DNA of 64,000 nucleotides from Panagrolaimus kolymaensis (taxonomy: Eukaryota > Nematoda > Chromadorea > Rhabditida > Panagrolaimidae). Of this stretch, positions 34,335 through 45,709 are shown piece after piece (position 1 is the first letter of the stretch; every line of letters begins with the position of its first letter). The DNA is taken from contig JAJQJQ010000048.1 in NCBI GenBank assembly GCA_028622995.1, positions 620,001 through 684,000 of the forward strand. Direction: 5' to 3'. The translations under genes and the position numbers were made by a program. Below the pieces are notes generated by a model. It was not told the DNA's origin, searched no databases, and saw nothing but the letters and a program-made list of their open reading frames with translations.

Positions 34335-36431
34335 TTAAAAGTAGCTTCTTACATAAGAGGGCCCTCCTCCTGTGGTTTTTCTTGCATATCCATAAACAAT
34401 TCGTTTCATAATAGGATATTCAACAGAAAGCGTGATATTTTCTTGAACTTTAGTAATAACTTTTTTATTTCTTTCATTGGCTGGGATTTTTCGCTAAAAA
34501 ATTAATATAAGTAATTAAAAATGTATTTTTTAGAAAGTAACTGAATTTAATATTAAAAATTCGTTTTAAAAAAATTAGAAAAAATACAACTTACTTGTTC
34601 ATCTAAAACTGGAATAATAATTCGAATTTTTAGTTCCAAATTAGAGTTGCATAAATTTTTGAAAGATTTCGCAAATTCTTTTTTCAAAGTGAATGGATAG
34701 GCTTTATTTGAATTATGGATATCAAATTGAAAAGCAATATCACTCGTTTTTGCATTTGGGAAACAATTTAAATACTTAGAAACATATTTTTTAGCAGTAA
34801 ATTTTTTACATTCGTTTTCTTCCATGTGAATAGTTAACGAGACAATATTGACTTTTTCCATAATTTTGCTAAAGAAAAAAATTTAAACTATAAAAATTAA
34901 TAGCTTTTAAAAGGCATACTTTGGAAAATCACATTCAAATGGCAATTCTTGAATAATAAATTTATTGACATAAAAAGTTATGTTTTCCAAAATCTTAAAA
35001 AAAGTATTTAAATTATATTTTATTAAAAATAAATATATTTTACCTTCAAATTAATTTTTCTTTCGCCAGCTGGAATTTTAAATATTTCAACCTTTTTTAA
35101 TTCTTTTAAGTAATTTACAAATATTCTGCTATTTTCTTTCTTTTCATCTTCATCTTCTCTCAAACCATAACCCTCAATAATTAATTCATCGAGTTCTGAA
35201 ATCGAATTTTTTTTGAAGTCTTTTTGTCTTTTTAAATCACAAACCTGTAAAAGAATTCAAAAATGGATATAATTGTTTATCAGGCTCATTCTCAATTGTA
35301 ATTTCTTTAATTGAAGGTGCAAATACAAGGCTTAATGGTTTCATTAATAAAAACCCATGAAATTCCAACGTGTTATTTTTGATAGAATGTGGATGAAAAC
35401 CTTTCTAAAATATTTTTAAAATAAATAATTAGTGAAAAAATACGGGTATTTTACGTACTTCATTTTTGTGCCATTCATAGCTATCGGCAGAAAATTCCCA
35501 TCTTTGCTATAAAAAAATGTCAAGTTTGAAAGAAATTTTTTACCCAAAAGTCGAAATTAAATTCTAACCCAATCTGTATCATCTTTTTCTTCCTTGTCCG
35601 TTGAAGGCCTTCTGATTACGACGATGTCGCTATCGTCGCTTTCGGAACTTTCATCATTTTCTGATTCTTTTGATTTTTTACTTGCGGAATTTGATTCAGC
35701 AGCTTTTTGAATATTTTGTTCTCGATTTGTAAGAGAAAGTTTATTATTTCTAACGTAGGAATATGAAACTTCTGCTTTTGAAAATTTAAACTTGGAAAAA
35801 TAGCTCCTAGCCGTTTCAAAGGGTTCTTTTCCAGCTAACATAAATCTAGCAAGATCGATACCCTAAAAAGAGGAAGTCAGAATATATAAAAAAAACTTTG
35901 ATATTTGCCCATACTTTTTGTTCATTTTTTCTGATAATTTTCTGCATAATTTCGGTGAGCATTTCGTCGTTCAATTTCGGTCCCTACAAAAAAGCACAGA
36001 AAAGATAGAATTTATATATTCCTTAAAAAACTAACCTTAACAGAAAATGATTCAGGAATTAAAGTGTCACGTCTCTTTTTGATGGATTTAAGATTTTGTT
36101 GTTTTTTGAATAATAATTTTTCAGCTTCTTCAATTATCATTAATTTTTTGGTTTCAGCTTTCTTCGGCTTTTTAATTTTGGCAACTTTGGTGGCTCCGGA
36201 TTCTTCAGAAACTGTTACTTTCATTTTTTTATTAACATTTAATAATTTTTTGTTAATGGCTTTAACTTCTTCAATCACATCTTTGAGTTGACGAATATCA
36301 CCAGAAAGTTCAGAAATAAAATCAAATAAATCGCAAGCATTTCTTGGTTCATTTCGTTTCTTAGTATTTTTAATTATTTTAGTTAATTGAGAAATAGCAA
36401 ATTCATAGTGGAAATTAAGTTTTTCAACCAT
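34335..36431 (-). CDS. Large F-box-like protein with basic coiled N-terminus
   Basis: Not firmly recognised. Exon 1 (36,431-36,036) encodes a helical, Lys-rich stretch (IRQLKDVIEEVKAINKK, KIKKPKKAETKK). Exon 2 (35,983-35,915) reads PKLNDEMLTEIMQKI, like an F-box helix pair. Exon 3 continues GIDLARFMLAGKEPFETA and a long acidic Ser-rich region (SENDESSESDDSD). Later exons, with introns of about 45-60 bases, hold strand-turn sequence like other nematode F-box partners (LSLVFAPSIKEITIENE, ELDELIIEGYGLRED, VNIVSLTIHMEEN), and the last exon ends at 34,335. A role in ubiquitin-ligase substrate recognition is an inference from the F-box-like segment only. It appears intact. Confidence 0.55.
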
Positions 36432-37477
36432 CGTTAAAACAAACAAATAATACAAATAATTCAGGAAATTTTGGAAGAGCAGAGAAAAATGAGCGCTTTT
36501 ATAAAATGCTTTGAAAAAAGCAGTAGATAAAGAAATTGATAACGACGACAAATTAAAAACTTTTTTTGGGATACACTTTGCCATCGCCATTGATTGGACC
36601 TTTGCGCATAGAATAAAAAAGAATGCGTAAGCGAACAATGACACCTGATTGCCTTTTTCTCTCTCATTATTTTGTTTTGTTTACAAAAATAAATAAAAAA
36701 AATGCAAAGTTATGGTTACTGTCATGTGGCTCATCACCCACATTCTCCTGCTGCAGAATCTCTCACTTGTGCTTCCGCTTCCATTCAAACTTCGCGCTCC
36801 TCTTGATTGTCCTGTAACGAAACAGCCAGCAAGATGGCAGCCTATTTGCATACTTATGCTTGCTTTACTTTTGTCTCACTTTTGTAGTTGTAGTTGTGTG
36901 TTACATGTTTGTCTGTGCTGGTTGTTGTTTGTCCTGAATAAAGATGTATGTGAATATGTTCTTGTCTTATTTGGAAAATCCCAGCTACAGAAGATGCAAC
37001 CAACTCCCAAGGACTATCAACCGAAACCTCGACGACGCCAATATCTTATCTGTCACCGCGTGACATTACTCACAAATTTTAAGTCATAGAAAAATTAAAC
37101 TTTTTATAAAAAAATTTCAAAATTTTTCAACGTCAAATCCGACAGCGTCGTTATAAATCGAAACCCATAATATACCTGTTATTTGACTTCTCAAAGACAC
37201 ACAAATAATGATAAATATTTTGTTATGTGAAAAAAAGCAATTTCAGACAATTTTTGTTTATGCAATAAATCAAATAAAAATTTAGAAAGTGTTTTTTTGT
37301 CTTTTTTTGCTATTGTTGCTGTATAAAATCATTCTAAGAAAGTGTTTTTAATGGCGTGCAACAATAACAAAAAAAGTTTTTAAAAGCTTTACTAAATTTT
37401 AATAAACCATTGTTAAAAATTTTGATACTTAAGAAATTTTATTTTTCCTAAAAATATCATTTCGCAAAAAAGACAAA
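36432..37477. other. Spacer with a G+C-richer island and conserved promoter block
   Basis: The stretch 36,700-37,080 is clearly richer in G and C than its neighbours and holds open frames (36,712-37,089), but composition and context do not support a protein. The last 80 bases hold the CCATTGTTAAAA and TACTTAAGAAATTT block shared with the two downstream paralogues, a probable promoter and 5' leader. Confidence 0.45.
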
Positions 37478-37935
37478 ATGAAAGTTGTTATTGTTATTTT
37501 CTTTGTGCTTTTTATCGCATTTGCGGATGCATCATGCAAAGAATCATCAGATTGTGGACCGGGATGCAAATGCCTCCATTTTACATGCTTAGTAAGTTTT
37601 TTTATTTTAAATTTTAGAAGAAAGAAAATACTTTTTTAGTGTCCTGATAAACCTCGCAACACATTTAACCCAAATCATCGCTCTCCTCGGGCACCTCCAC
37701 CACCAGAATGCACTTTCACAAAAGAATGTCCTTCAGGACCTCAATGCACAAATCTCCAATGTCTTGTGAGTTTAAAAATCTAAATAAAACATTTTCTATA
37801 AAATATGTTGGAATTTTATTTTTTTAGTTTGGTCCAATAGCTCATTGTCAAATTCTAACAGATGATGATAGTGACGCATGTAAAATTGATGGTGATTGTC
37901 GTTGGCGGTATCATGCATGTCAAATTGGAAAATAA
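37478..37935 (+). CDS. Small secreted Cys-rich protein, copy 1
   Basis: Three exons give about 115 residues. Signal peptide MKVVIVIFFVLFIAFADA, then SDCGPGCKCLHFTCL; exon 2 has a Pro-rich spacer (RAPPPPECTF) and KECPSGPQCTNLQC; exon 3 has a third Cys cluster (CKIDGDCRWRYHAC). The C-x(4-5)-DC-x(3-6)-C-x(4-5)-C spacing resembles nematode DX or EB-type modules, small disulfide knots of secreted proteins. Every exon is one module and every intron is phase 0. First of three tandem paralogues with shared promoter sequence. Function unknown; an effector or immune role is only a guess. Confidence 0.8.
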
Positions 37936-38631
37936 ATACATAAACACTTGTCGTCTTTCCATGGAAATTTAAGTTAATATATGCATAGTTTTTTTTGTGA
38001 CTATTATTATGTATCGAAATCTTTAAATAAATAAATTAATAAAATCTTGTACAATTAAAACTTTCTTTAAAAATTTTTTTAACAAATTTCACAAAAAAAA
38101 TTCAAAATACTATGATTAAAAAAGGTTTTCCTTTTTCTGTTTCTTTCTTTTTAAGGGATTTTTTGAATAACTAAAACTTATTATAAAATATTATTATCGA
38201 GAGCTTCAAAAGGTCAAAAAATAAAATGAAGGAAAAATTTCAAAGTTTTGTTTATGGGTTGTGGATATGAATTTTCAAAGGTAAAAGCATTGGTTGTAAA
38301 TCATTTTCTCGATGCTGAGCATTTTTGCGATTATTATATTTTTAAACACCTTTTTAAATTTTACAAAAATCTGAAATGCACACAAAAAATATTATTTTTC
38401 AAAATTTTTTTGATGCTTTCTTTGTTTTTTTCAAGAAAAAAAAATTATTTTGGAATAATTTTATGCAATATGATTGAAAGCACTTTTAAAACCACATGTA
38501 ATAAAAAATGAAAGATAAAAAAGCTTTTAAAAACTTTATTAAAAATTCAAATCAACCATTGTTAAAATTTCAGTACTTAAGAAATTTTGATTTCTCTAAA
38601 AAACATCAGTTTTCCTTGCAAAAAAGATAAA
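37936..38631. other. Intergenic with repeated promoter block
   Basis: The 3' part (from about 38,440) matches the region before the third paralogue: TTGGAATAATTTTATGC, then CCATTGTTAAAATTTCAGTACTTAAGAAATTT ahead of the ATG (given here as positions 38,553-38,588). The open frame at 38,248-38,511 has no support. Confidence 0.55.
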
Positions 38632-38971
38632 ATGAAAGTTGTTTTTGTTATTTTCATTTTTGCTGTTGTCTTTATTGCCTTATCCTGGGGTTTTTGTGAT
38701 GATTGTCCTCGAGGTACTCATTGCGTAGGCCATATGTGTGAGGTAAGTAAATTTCACAAAAAAGTTTTATCAAGGTAAAAAAGTAAATAAAAACTAAAAA
38801 AAAATTTTTTAGCCTGGTCCTACTGCTTTCTTTGAAACTCTTGAAGAAGAAGCACAGGATGCCGAAACAATTGCTCTAACTCCATGTAAAAGCAACGCTG
38901 ATTGTCCTGGATGGTTTACTTGTGTAGATGGAAGTTGTGGAGATAAGTGCCCTCCGGGAGTTGTGTGCTAA
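38632..38971 (+). CDS. Small secreted Cys-rich protein, copy 2
   Basis: Two exons give about 90 residues. Signal peptide MKVVFVIFIFAVVFIALSWG, a first module CDDCPRGTHCVGHMCE, then after a phase-0 intron PGPTAFFETLEEEAQD and a second module CKSNADCPGWFTCVDGSC, ending KCPPGVVC. Exon 2 is closely similar to the last exon of copy 3 (GPTAFVETLEEEEV, CETRDDCPHLWPYAC, KCKPGNAC). It is the short form of the family, having lost or never gained the middle modules. Shared 3' flank follows the stop. Confidence 0.8.
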
Positions 38972-39752
38972 AATATAAATTCCAATTTTTCATTAAATGT
39001 GATTAAATTTTGAATAAATATATATAAAATCCGCGATTTTCGACTTACAAAAAAAATTAAGATTTGTATTTTAAAAAAATAAATTAAAAAAGAATTAATT
39101 TTAGAAAAAAATGCAATTTTTGCCATTAAAAGAGTAAAAAGTTACGCACAGTCATTATTCCATATAAACAAAAAAAGTATCTTTGCTTAAAATATACCAG
39201 GAAGATTTCAATGAAAGCATCGATGAATTTTTGGGTATTGTATATTAACCATGTAAAGAAATTGGACAGTTATTGTTTAAGCTATTTTAAAAAAATTTGT
39301 TATTAATACAAAAAATTGTCCATCAAAAAAAGGTTTTTTTTGAAACTTTTTTTTAATTGCTTTCTTACTTTTTATATAAAAATTATTTTTTTTTGCAACG
39401 TTGTATCATAAAATCATCATGTCTTGATGAAAGTTATAGTTTTGTTTCAAATAAATTAAGGTTTATATTTTTTTTAAATGTCATACATTTATAAATCCTT
39501 TTAAATAATTGAACAAATTTTTTTTGGCTTGTTTGTTATTTATCGACAAAAAAATTATTTTTGGATAATTTTATGCCATGTGATTTGATTGCCTCTGCAC
39601 TTTTATAAAGCCACGTGTAATAATAAAAAATAAAATGAAAAAGCTCTTAAAATTTATTTTTATAATTCAAATAACCATTGTTGAAACTTTAGTACTTAAG
39701 AAATTTGGTTTCTCTTTAAAAAATATCATTTCTTTTTCACAAAAAAGAAAAA
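38972..39752. other. Intergenic with repeated promoter block
   Basis: Duplicated spacer. The block at 39,553-39,706 repeats the upstream sequence of copy 2, including TTGGATAATTTTATGCC and TACTTAAGAAATTTGG before the ATG. No gene otherwise. Confidence 0.55.
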
Positions 39753-40666
39753 ATGAAAGTCGTCGTTATTTTGGTTACTTTCTTTGCAGTCTTTTTCATT
39801 TTCACTGATGCTTGCGTAATATCTGCGGATTGTCTACCAGGATGCCGTTGTTATTTGGGCGGATGTCGAGGAGTATGTTTCCTACTTTGTAAATTTAAAA
39901 TCAAATTTTTAAAAATTAGCTTTGGCTTTCAAACAAATTTCATTTTTAGTGTCCTTTTTCTCCTTTTTTGAAAGATATAGCCGGTCAACCTGTATGTGAT
40001 GAAACAAACTGCCCTCTAGACATTGGACTTTGTAGCGAAAGCGGTATTTGTGTCGTAAGTTTTTTTTAAAAAATAATAAAAATATGATAGAGCAAAAAAA
40101 AAAAAACAAATATATTTTAGCACCATTCCATCAAAAAAGTTGCTCCACCTCCATGCGTCTTAGGAAGGGAATGTCCAAATGGATGTGGTTGCCTTCATGG
40201 CAAATGCCTAGTAAGTTAATTTTTATCTTTAAATTTGAAACTTAATAATTTTTTAAATAGTGTCTCGAGTTTAAGAAATATAATAATTATTTTTAGTGTC
40301 GCCGCCCATTCTTGAACACATTTAATCCTAATCAAGGTCCAGAATCAAATGAACAACAACCTCCACCTTTTTGTGCAATCGTAACAGATTGTCCTCGAGG
40401 ATATCAATGCGTAGATAACGAATGTGTTGTAAGTTTAAAAATCAAAAAAAGTTTAATAAATGCAACAAAAAATGTAAAACTAAAGTTTTTTTTAGCTTGG
40501 ACCTACAGCCTTTGTTGAAACTCTTGAAGAAGAAGAAGTAACATTTCATGCGCCAATACATGCTCCACTTCCATGTGAAACTCGCGATGATTGCCCTCAC
40601 CTTTGGCCTTATGCTTGTGAACATGGAATTTGTGTTAACAAATGCAAACCAGGAAATGCTTGCTAA
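39753..40666 (+). CDS. Small secreted Cys-rich protein, copy 3 (five exons)
   Basis: Signal peptide MKVVVILVTFFAVFFIF then CVISADCLPGCRCYLGGC. The next exons each hold one module: CDETNCPLDIGLCSESGIC; CVLGRECPNGCGCLHGKC; a Pro-rich spacer with CAIVTDCPRGYQCVDNEC; and the last exon with CETRDDCPHLWPYACEHG. All introns are phase 0, so modules can be gained or lost without breaking frame; the family size range (2, 3 and about 5 modules) fits that. It is secreted and disulfide-rich. Function unknown. It appears intact. Confidence 0.8.
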
Positions 40667-41355
40667 AACATAAATTCCATTTTTAACTAGATTTAAAAAT
40701 AATGGAATTTTAAATATATAAATATAATCTACAATTTTCAACTTACCAAGAAAACTAATAACTTAAATTTTAAAGAACCAAATCAAAGTTTTAAAATTTG
40801 GAATAAAAAAATAAAAAAAGAATTAATTTGAGAAGAAATTGAGATTTTTGCCATCACATTTTAAAGAAGAATAAAACCGTTTTATTTTTTTTATAGCAAA
40901 TAAGTTTATAAATTGAAAACTATATGAGGGAAATGTTTTAAAAAAAACGCAGCTGCTTTCTTTTTTTCTCAAATTTGTACGTCCGAACAATTTTTTTATT
41001 TTTAGTTGTTTAAAAAATGTGTGTATGTTTGCGGAGTTTTTTCTTTTTTACTTTATAGAGCAGAGAGTATCAATGCTTTCAAAAAGGAAAAGTTTAGATC
41101 AGCAATTTTTTTTTTTGATAGCAGAAACAATATGTGCGTGCGTCTGTAGAAAGTAATTCTAAAACTAATATATTTTTATGCAACTTTTTCAAAAACTTTC
41201 ATTTTTGAATATTTTGTTATTATTTTTTTTTAAATTTTAAAATATCAAGTTTTTGCTTTAAAAATAGAATTCTTTTTAAAATTCACAATTCAACTTTGGC
41301 ATAATTTGAAAAATAAAATTTAAAAGTAAAATCAATTAAACTTCATTTAATAAAA
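40667..41355. other. Spacer
   Basis: No gene. The 3' flank of copy 3 is similar to that of copy 2. TTTTTGAATATTTT motif at 41,201-41,220, about 185 bases before the next GDSG mini-frame. Confidence 0.5.
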
Positions 41356-41436
41356 ATGCTTGAAAATTACAATATATCTTTTTATAAAGGTGATAGCGGA
41401 TCGCCTATAGCATGTAAAAATAAAATTAAAGAATAA
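41356..41436 (+). pseudogene. GDSG-motif mini-frame 2
   Basis: A 26-codon frame with its own ATG reads MLENYNISFYKGDSGSPIA then CKNKIKE and stops. GDSGSP-x-x-C is the protease nucleophile pattern, here without the remaining fold. It could be an exon relic behind ATAAAG, or a tiny peptide gene. Similar frames lie at 10,112, 41,945 and 42,720. Confidence 0.3.
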
Positions 41437-41944
41437 TCTGTCCATTAAGGAGAAGCCAAATAATAAGATAAAGAATTTTTATAAATTATTATTACAGCCA
41501 AGTTTTGAATTTTTTTTCTTTGTTTTTCTTATTTATATAAAAACTTTGCTAGTAAGAGCGTCGTCGACTTACATAAAAGAAGAAAAAAAGCGTATTGCTT
41601 CGCTGCTTTTTTTGACACGTGGAAAAAATGTTTGTATATATTTTTCATAACAAAAGAGAGAACAAATACAATCTATTATCGAGAAAGAAAAAAAAACATT
41701 TCCAACCGCCACTATATTTTTCAGTTTGAATTGCTATAGTTTTTAGCTTAGAATACTTTTTGAATATTTCAAGCTTTAACTATTTTTTTATTTTTTGTTT
41801 TCAAAAATAAATAATTATTTTGCATCTTATTAAAATAAAGGAAAGAGATTTCTAACCGTCTGTGAAAAAAAAACCAAACCAAAATCGAATTAGAAAAAAC
41901 GACAAAAAATAATTCCTCTTTTTTATTTGAAAAAGATGCTTTAA

Positions 41945-42046
41945 ATGAATTTACTAGGTGAAAGCGGTTCTGCAGGACCCCTCATTATTATTTACATTTT
42001 AATTATATGCGTCATGGTATTCATTAAATTATTAAAAAGAGTTTAA
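41945..42046 (+). pseudogene. GESG mini-frame 3 with hydrophobic tail
   Basis: A 33-codon frame with an ATG reads MNLLGESGSAGPLIIIYIL then ICVMVFIKLLKRV. The GESGSAGPL part resembles the GDSG.P motif with Glu for Asp. The rest is a membrane-spanning stretch with a basic end. It may be a protease exon relic read by chance into spacer. It lies about 190 bases after a TTTTTGAATATTT motif (41,755). Confidence 0.25.
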
Positions 42047-42719
42047 AGTAAAAGTAGATCTTCGAAATAATCAGAATGAAATTTTTTTTAAAAGTATCGT
42101 TTGTGAATTGAAAAATGATGGATTTTATTTTTTAATAGTTTGTTTCAAAAAACCGTTGTTTTTAAACCAAAATTTTTAAAAGTTTATCAATAAGTTTAGG
42201 ATATCAAAAAAATTAACAAAAAAATGAAATAAAAAAGATATTGAGAAATTTAAAAGTGCAAAGCATATTTCTTCTTTTTTCATCAATGTTTTTTATTATA
42301 AATATTTCACTTTTTTTTGTTTAGTCGGCCCGACGATGAAAAAACGTTTGAAAAGGAAAAATGAGTGTTGTGGTTCGATCTCTGTCACGTTGTCAAAAAA
42401 AGAAGAAAAAAGACGCGGACAGAATTTTTTTTTTCGAAAAAGAAAGAAAATTGATTTTTTCAAACATATAGTTTTTAAAGACTGAAACAGAAAATGTCAG
42501 CGGCGTACGTTTCTCTGAAATAAAAATAGCAATTTTTTTTTTTTTTTTGAAAATTTAAATTCTTTTTATTTATTTTTTACTTTAAAGTTTATTTTTGCTA
42601 GAAAAGGAAAAGTCGCCAGATTTTGAATTAATTATCAAAATTTTGTTTATAGATTAGTTTTAAAGAAATCGTTAATTTTATAGCTTTCAAATTAAATGAC
42701 TTATTAGAAATGAGAGAAT

Positions 42720-42761
42720 GGTGACAGCGGTGCCGGCGTTATTTGCATGAAAAGAAAATAA
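42720..42761 (+). pseudogene. GDSG-motif mini-exon 4
   Basis: A short frame reads GDSGAGVICMKRK and stops. The codons GGTGACAGCGGTGCCGGC are G+C rich against AT-rich flanks, as expected for conserved coding remains. It lies about 175 bases after a TTTTTTGAAAATTT variant of the dispersed motif. A stop lies three codons upstream in frame, so expression would require splicing. Confidence 0.3.
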
Positions 42762-43046
42762 AAATAATTAGTTTTTAACCAACTACTAAAGCAAATTGGA
42801 TTTAAAGATGAAAACGCTTGATTTACAATTTTATTTTAAAAAATGCTATAAAAAATTTTATATCATAAAAAACAATATAATTAGAAAAAACTTTAAAATC
42901 ATTTATTTACTGATTTTTATTTATTTATGGTTCAACAAGGACGCAAATTGTCTATTGATAAGAAGTGTGCAAATGAAAAAAATTAAATGCATTGATTTTT
43001 ATTTTTTTTCAAAAAATATTATTTTGGTTGTTTTTTAGCTTCAAAA

Positions 43047-45573
43047 ATGGTTGTTCATATTGGGCTTGATGCTTGGTTTGGAACTTTAGAAATTTATGAT
43101 CATGAAAAGAAAAAAAGTATCAGCTTTCCACAAATGTTTAATGGTTGGAATAAAAATTATATTATTTTTACATTTTAAATTTAATGAAATTTTTTTAGAA
43201 TTTGAAAACATCGATGTAATTGAAAATGTTCGCCAAGTTTTTGAAAAAGTAAAACAAAATGTTAAAAAAGGAAATAAATATGGAAATGCTGGAATTCATT
43301 TATTTACAAATTTAGATACTCCAAATCGAAAAAAACTTATTGAAATTGCAAAAAGTTTTGGATTTTCTAAAGTTATTTTTACTAATGGGTTTATTGGAGA
43401 ATATTTAAATGCTATGCTTCAGTCAAATATTGCACCAAAAAATGACAATATTATTTGGACTTTAAATTCTCCTGATTTATTTATTTGGATAAAATATTGT
43501 GGAAAAGCTAATTATTATAAAAGATTTGAAAATGTTAGATGTTCGACATCCGAAGATTTAATCGAAATTCAAGAGAGGTGTGAATTAACTCAGCCACCAC
43601 ATTTAATTGTTTATAGCTCAAATTTTCAAATAGAAAAAAATATAATTAAAAAAACATTTCCAAATTGTCAAATTTCAAAGTTTAGTGGAACCATAAAACC
43701 CGCCAAAGCTGCATTGACTAAAGCAAGGATATTAGCAAATCATTTGGCTGTTAAAGAATTTGATATAAATCCAATGCTAGATGATGATGTAAATGTTAAA
43801 GTAAATAAGGATATAATCATATCTTTTAAAGCTGGAGAAAATTTGCCATCACAAAAAAATGTTCATATAGATTTATTTAAAAATGAAACAAAATTAAATG
43901 TAAGAAACTTATATAAAAAAACTAACAAAAACAAAATTATTTTAGGTTTTTATCAACGATGAACTTTTTCAAATTATAGATGTTAAATTTCCAATGACCA
44001 CATTTGCCGATTTTCTTATATATTTTTTTATAGACGAAGATGGAATGTATAAGCTTAATTACCACGAAATGAATCCATTATATAAAATTGAAAGACATTT
44101 TAAAAATGTATACAAAAATAATCAAGAAGTGAGAAAAACATTTGACTATATATACTTTTTATTCGCCTGCTTTTTTAGGGATTAAACTTCGATGAATTTC
44201 ATAAAATTCCTAGGAAATTAAATGTTTATGATGAAAATATAAATGCAGTTGGAATTGATCTTGGAGCATCCAAATGTTGTATGGCTGTAAATCGACAAAA
44301 TGGCATCGAAACAGTTGCTTTAGATAAAAATGGAGAAAAATTCCTTCCATCTTATGTAGCCTTCGATGAAAATGAAGAAACTCCGAAATGTGGAAAAATT
44401 GCAAAAAATGGATTAAAAATTAAATCAAACTTAACTGTTTTTGATTCAAAACGATTTATGGGAAAGCAATTGAAAGATATAAAAATGGATAAAACTTGGC
44501 CATTTGAAGTTAAAGAAGTTGCTGATCGAACAACAATATATTTTCCTGGAATTGGAATTCAGAAAGCCTCGGAAGAAGTGGCAGGAGTTTTATTAGAAAA
44601 TTTAAAACAAAAAGTTGAAGAATTATTTCATGGAAAAGAATTGGAAGATGCAGCCGTAGCTGTGCCATCAACATTTAGCAGTGAACAAAAAATTTCCGTT
44701 TTAACTTCAACATATTTAGGAACATGGAAAGGTGTATGTTTGATTCCAGAAAATGTGGCTACAATGTTTGCATATTTTATTGCTAAACCCGTTCTTGACG
44801 ATACAACCGTTTTATTATTTGATTTAGGCGGCGGAAAATTGGATGTTAGCATATTTAAAATTTTTGAAAAAAACAAAATGTTGCGAACTATTTGTAACTC
44901 AGCGGATTTAAATTTGGGTGGAAGAGATTTTGATCAAATTTTGTTTGATTACTTTACAAATGTTTTGAGAAAACGACACAAAATCGATATAATGAAAAAC
45001 GATGAAATGAAATATCTTTTGTTAGAAAAATGTATGGAAATTAAACACAATTTATCTGAGAGACACGAAGATCAGTAAGTTTTTGCATTTTTTATTCAAG
45101 AATTGCATTTTAAATTGGTAAAAAAAATCCATGCGAGACATTTTTTGAATACAAAATTTTTTAAATGGTTTTTTTATTGAATAAATATTCTTTTTTTTAG
45201 ACTTGATGTCAACAATTTCAATCCAAATATCGAAGAATATATTTCTATCACCCGCAAACAATTTGAGGCAATGTCAAAAAATCTTCTTTCAAAAATTGAT
45301 GTAACATTTAGGAATATCTTTGACAATGTTTGCATTTATTCATATATAAACAAAATTTTGCTTATTGGTGGAAGTTCTCGAATGCCAATGATTAAAAGAA
45401 TGTTAACAGATATATTTCCGTATATTGAACAATGTTACCCTGAAAATTCAGATGAGCTTATTGCGATTGGTGCTGCCCATTATGCATATTCTTTACTTTC
45501 TCCTCCATCCTCAGAACCTGATCCTCCACCGACAACACAACGAAGAAGAAGAAGAAAATGTTTAGTTATGTGA
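43047..45573 (+). CDS. Tandem pseudo-HSP70 plus HSP70 ATPase protein with polybasic CaaX tail
   Basis: Five exons, 43,047-43,143, 43,199-43,899, 43,946-44,128, 44,179-45,074 and 45,201-45,573, close in frame to 749 residues. Residues 1-330 form a diverged HSP70-like half: MVVHIGLDAWFGTLEIYD replaces phosphate 1, NAGIHLFTNLDTPNRKK stands where connect 1 should be, NIIWTLNSPDLFIWI replaces phosphate 2, then AALTKARILANHLAVKE, VNVKVNKDIIISFKAGE and a substrate-domain-like strand FFIDEDGMYKLNY. From about residue 349 a second ATPase domain is far better conserved: AVGIDLGASKCCMAVNR, LLFDLGGGKLDVSIF, LGGRDFDQ, ILLIGGSSRMP. It ends in RRRRRKCLVM, polybasic plus CaaX, predicting prenylation and membrane binding. 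A TTTTTTAG lies 7 bases before the ATG, a likely trans-splice acceptor. No substrate domain follows the second half. Confidence 0.85.
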
Positions 45574-45709
45574 TAAATAAATAATTCATTATTAAAAACA
45601 TGGAAATTTTAAAGATTTTTTTCTCACTTTTATAAAAATTTTATGAAATTTAAATAACATAAAAAATTTCTTTCACGGATTTGTAAACGAGAAATATCGA
45701 ATAAAATAA

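Noticed and set aside
36623..37089. Overlapping open frames in a G+C-richer patch
   Set aside because: Hydrophobic and Cys-rich composition arises from CT-rich sequence; no splice sites, family match or partner exon could be found.
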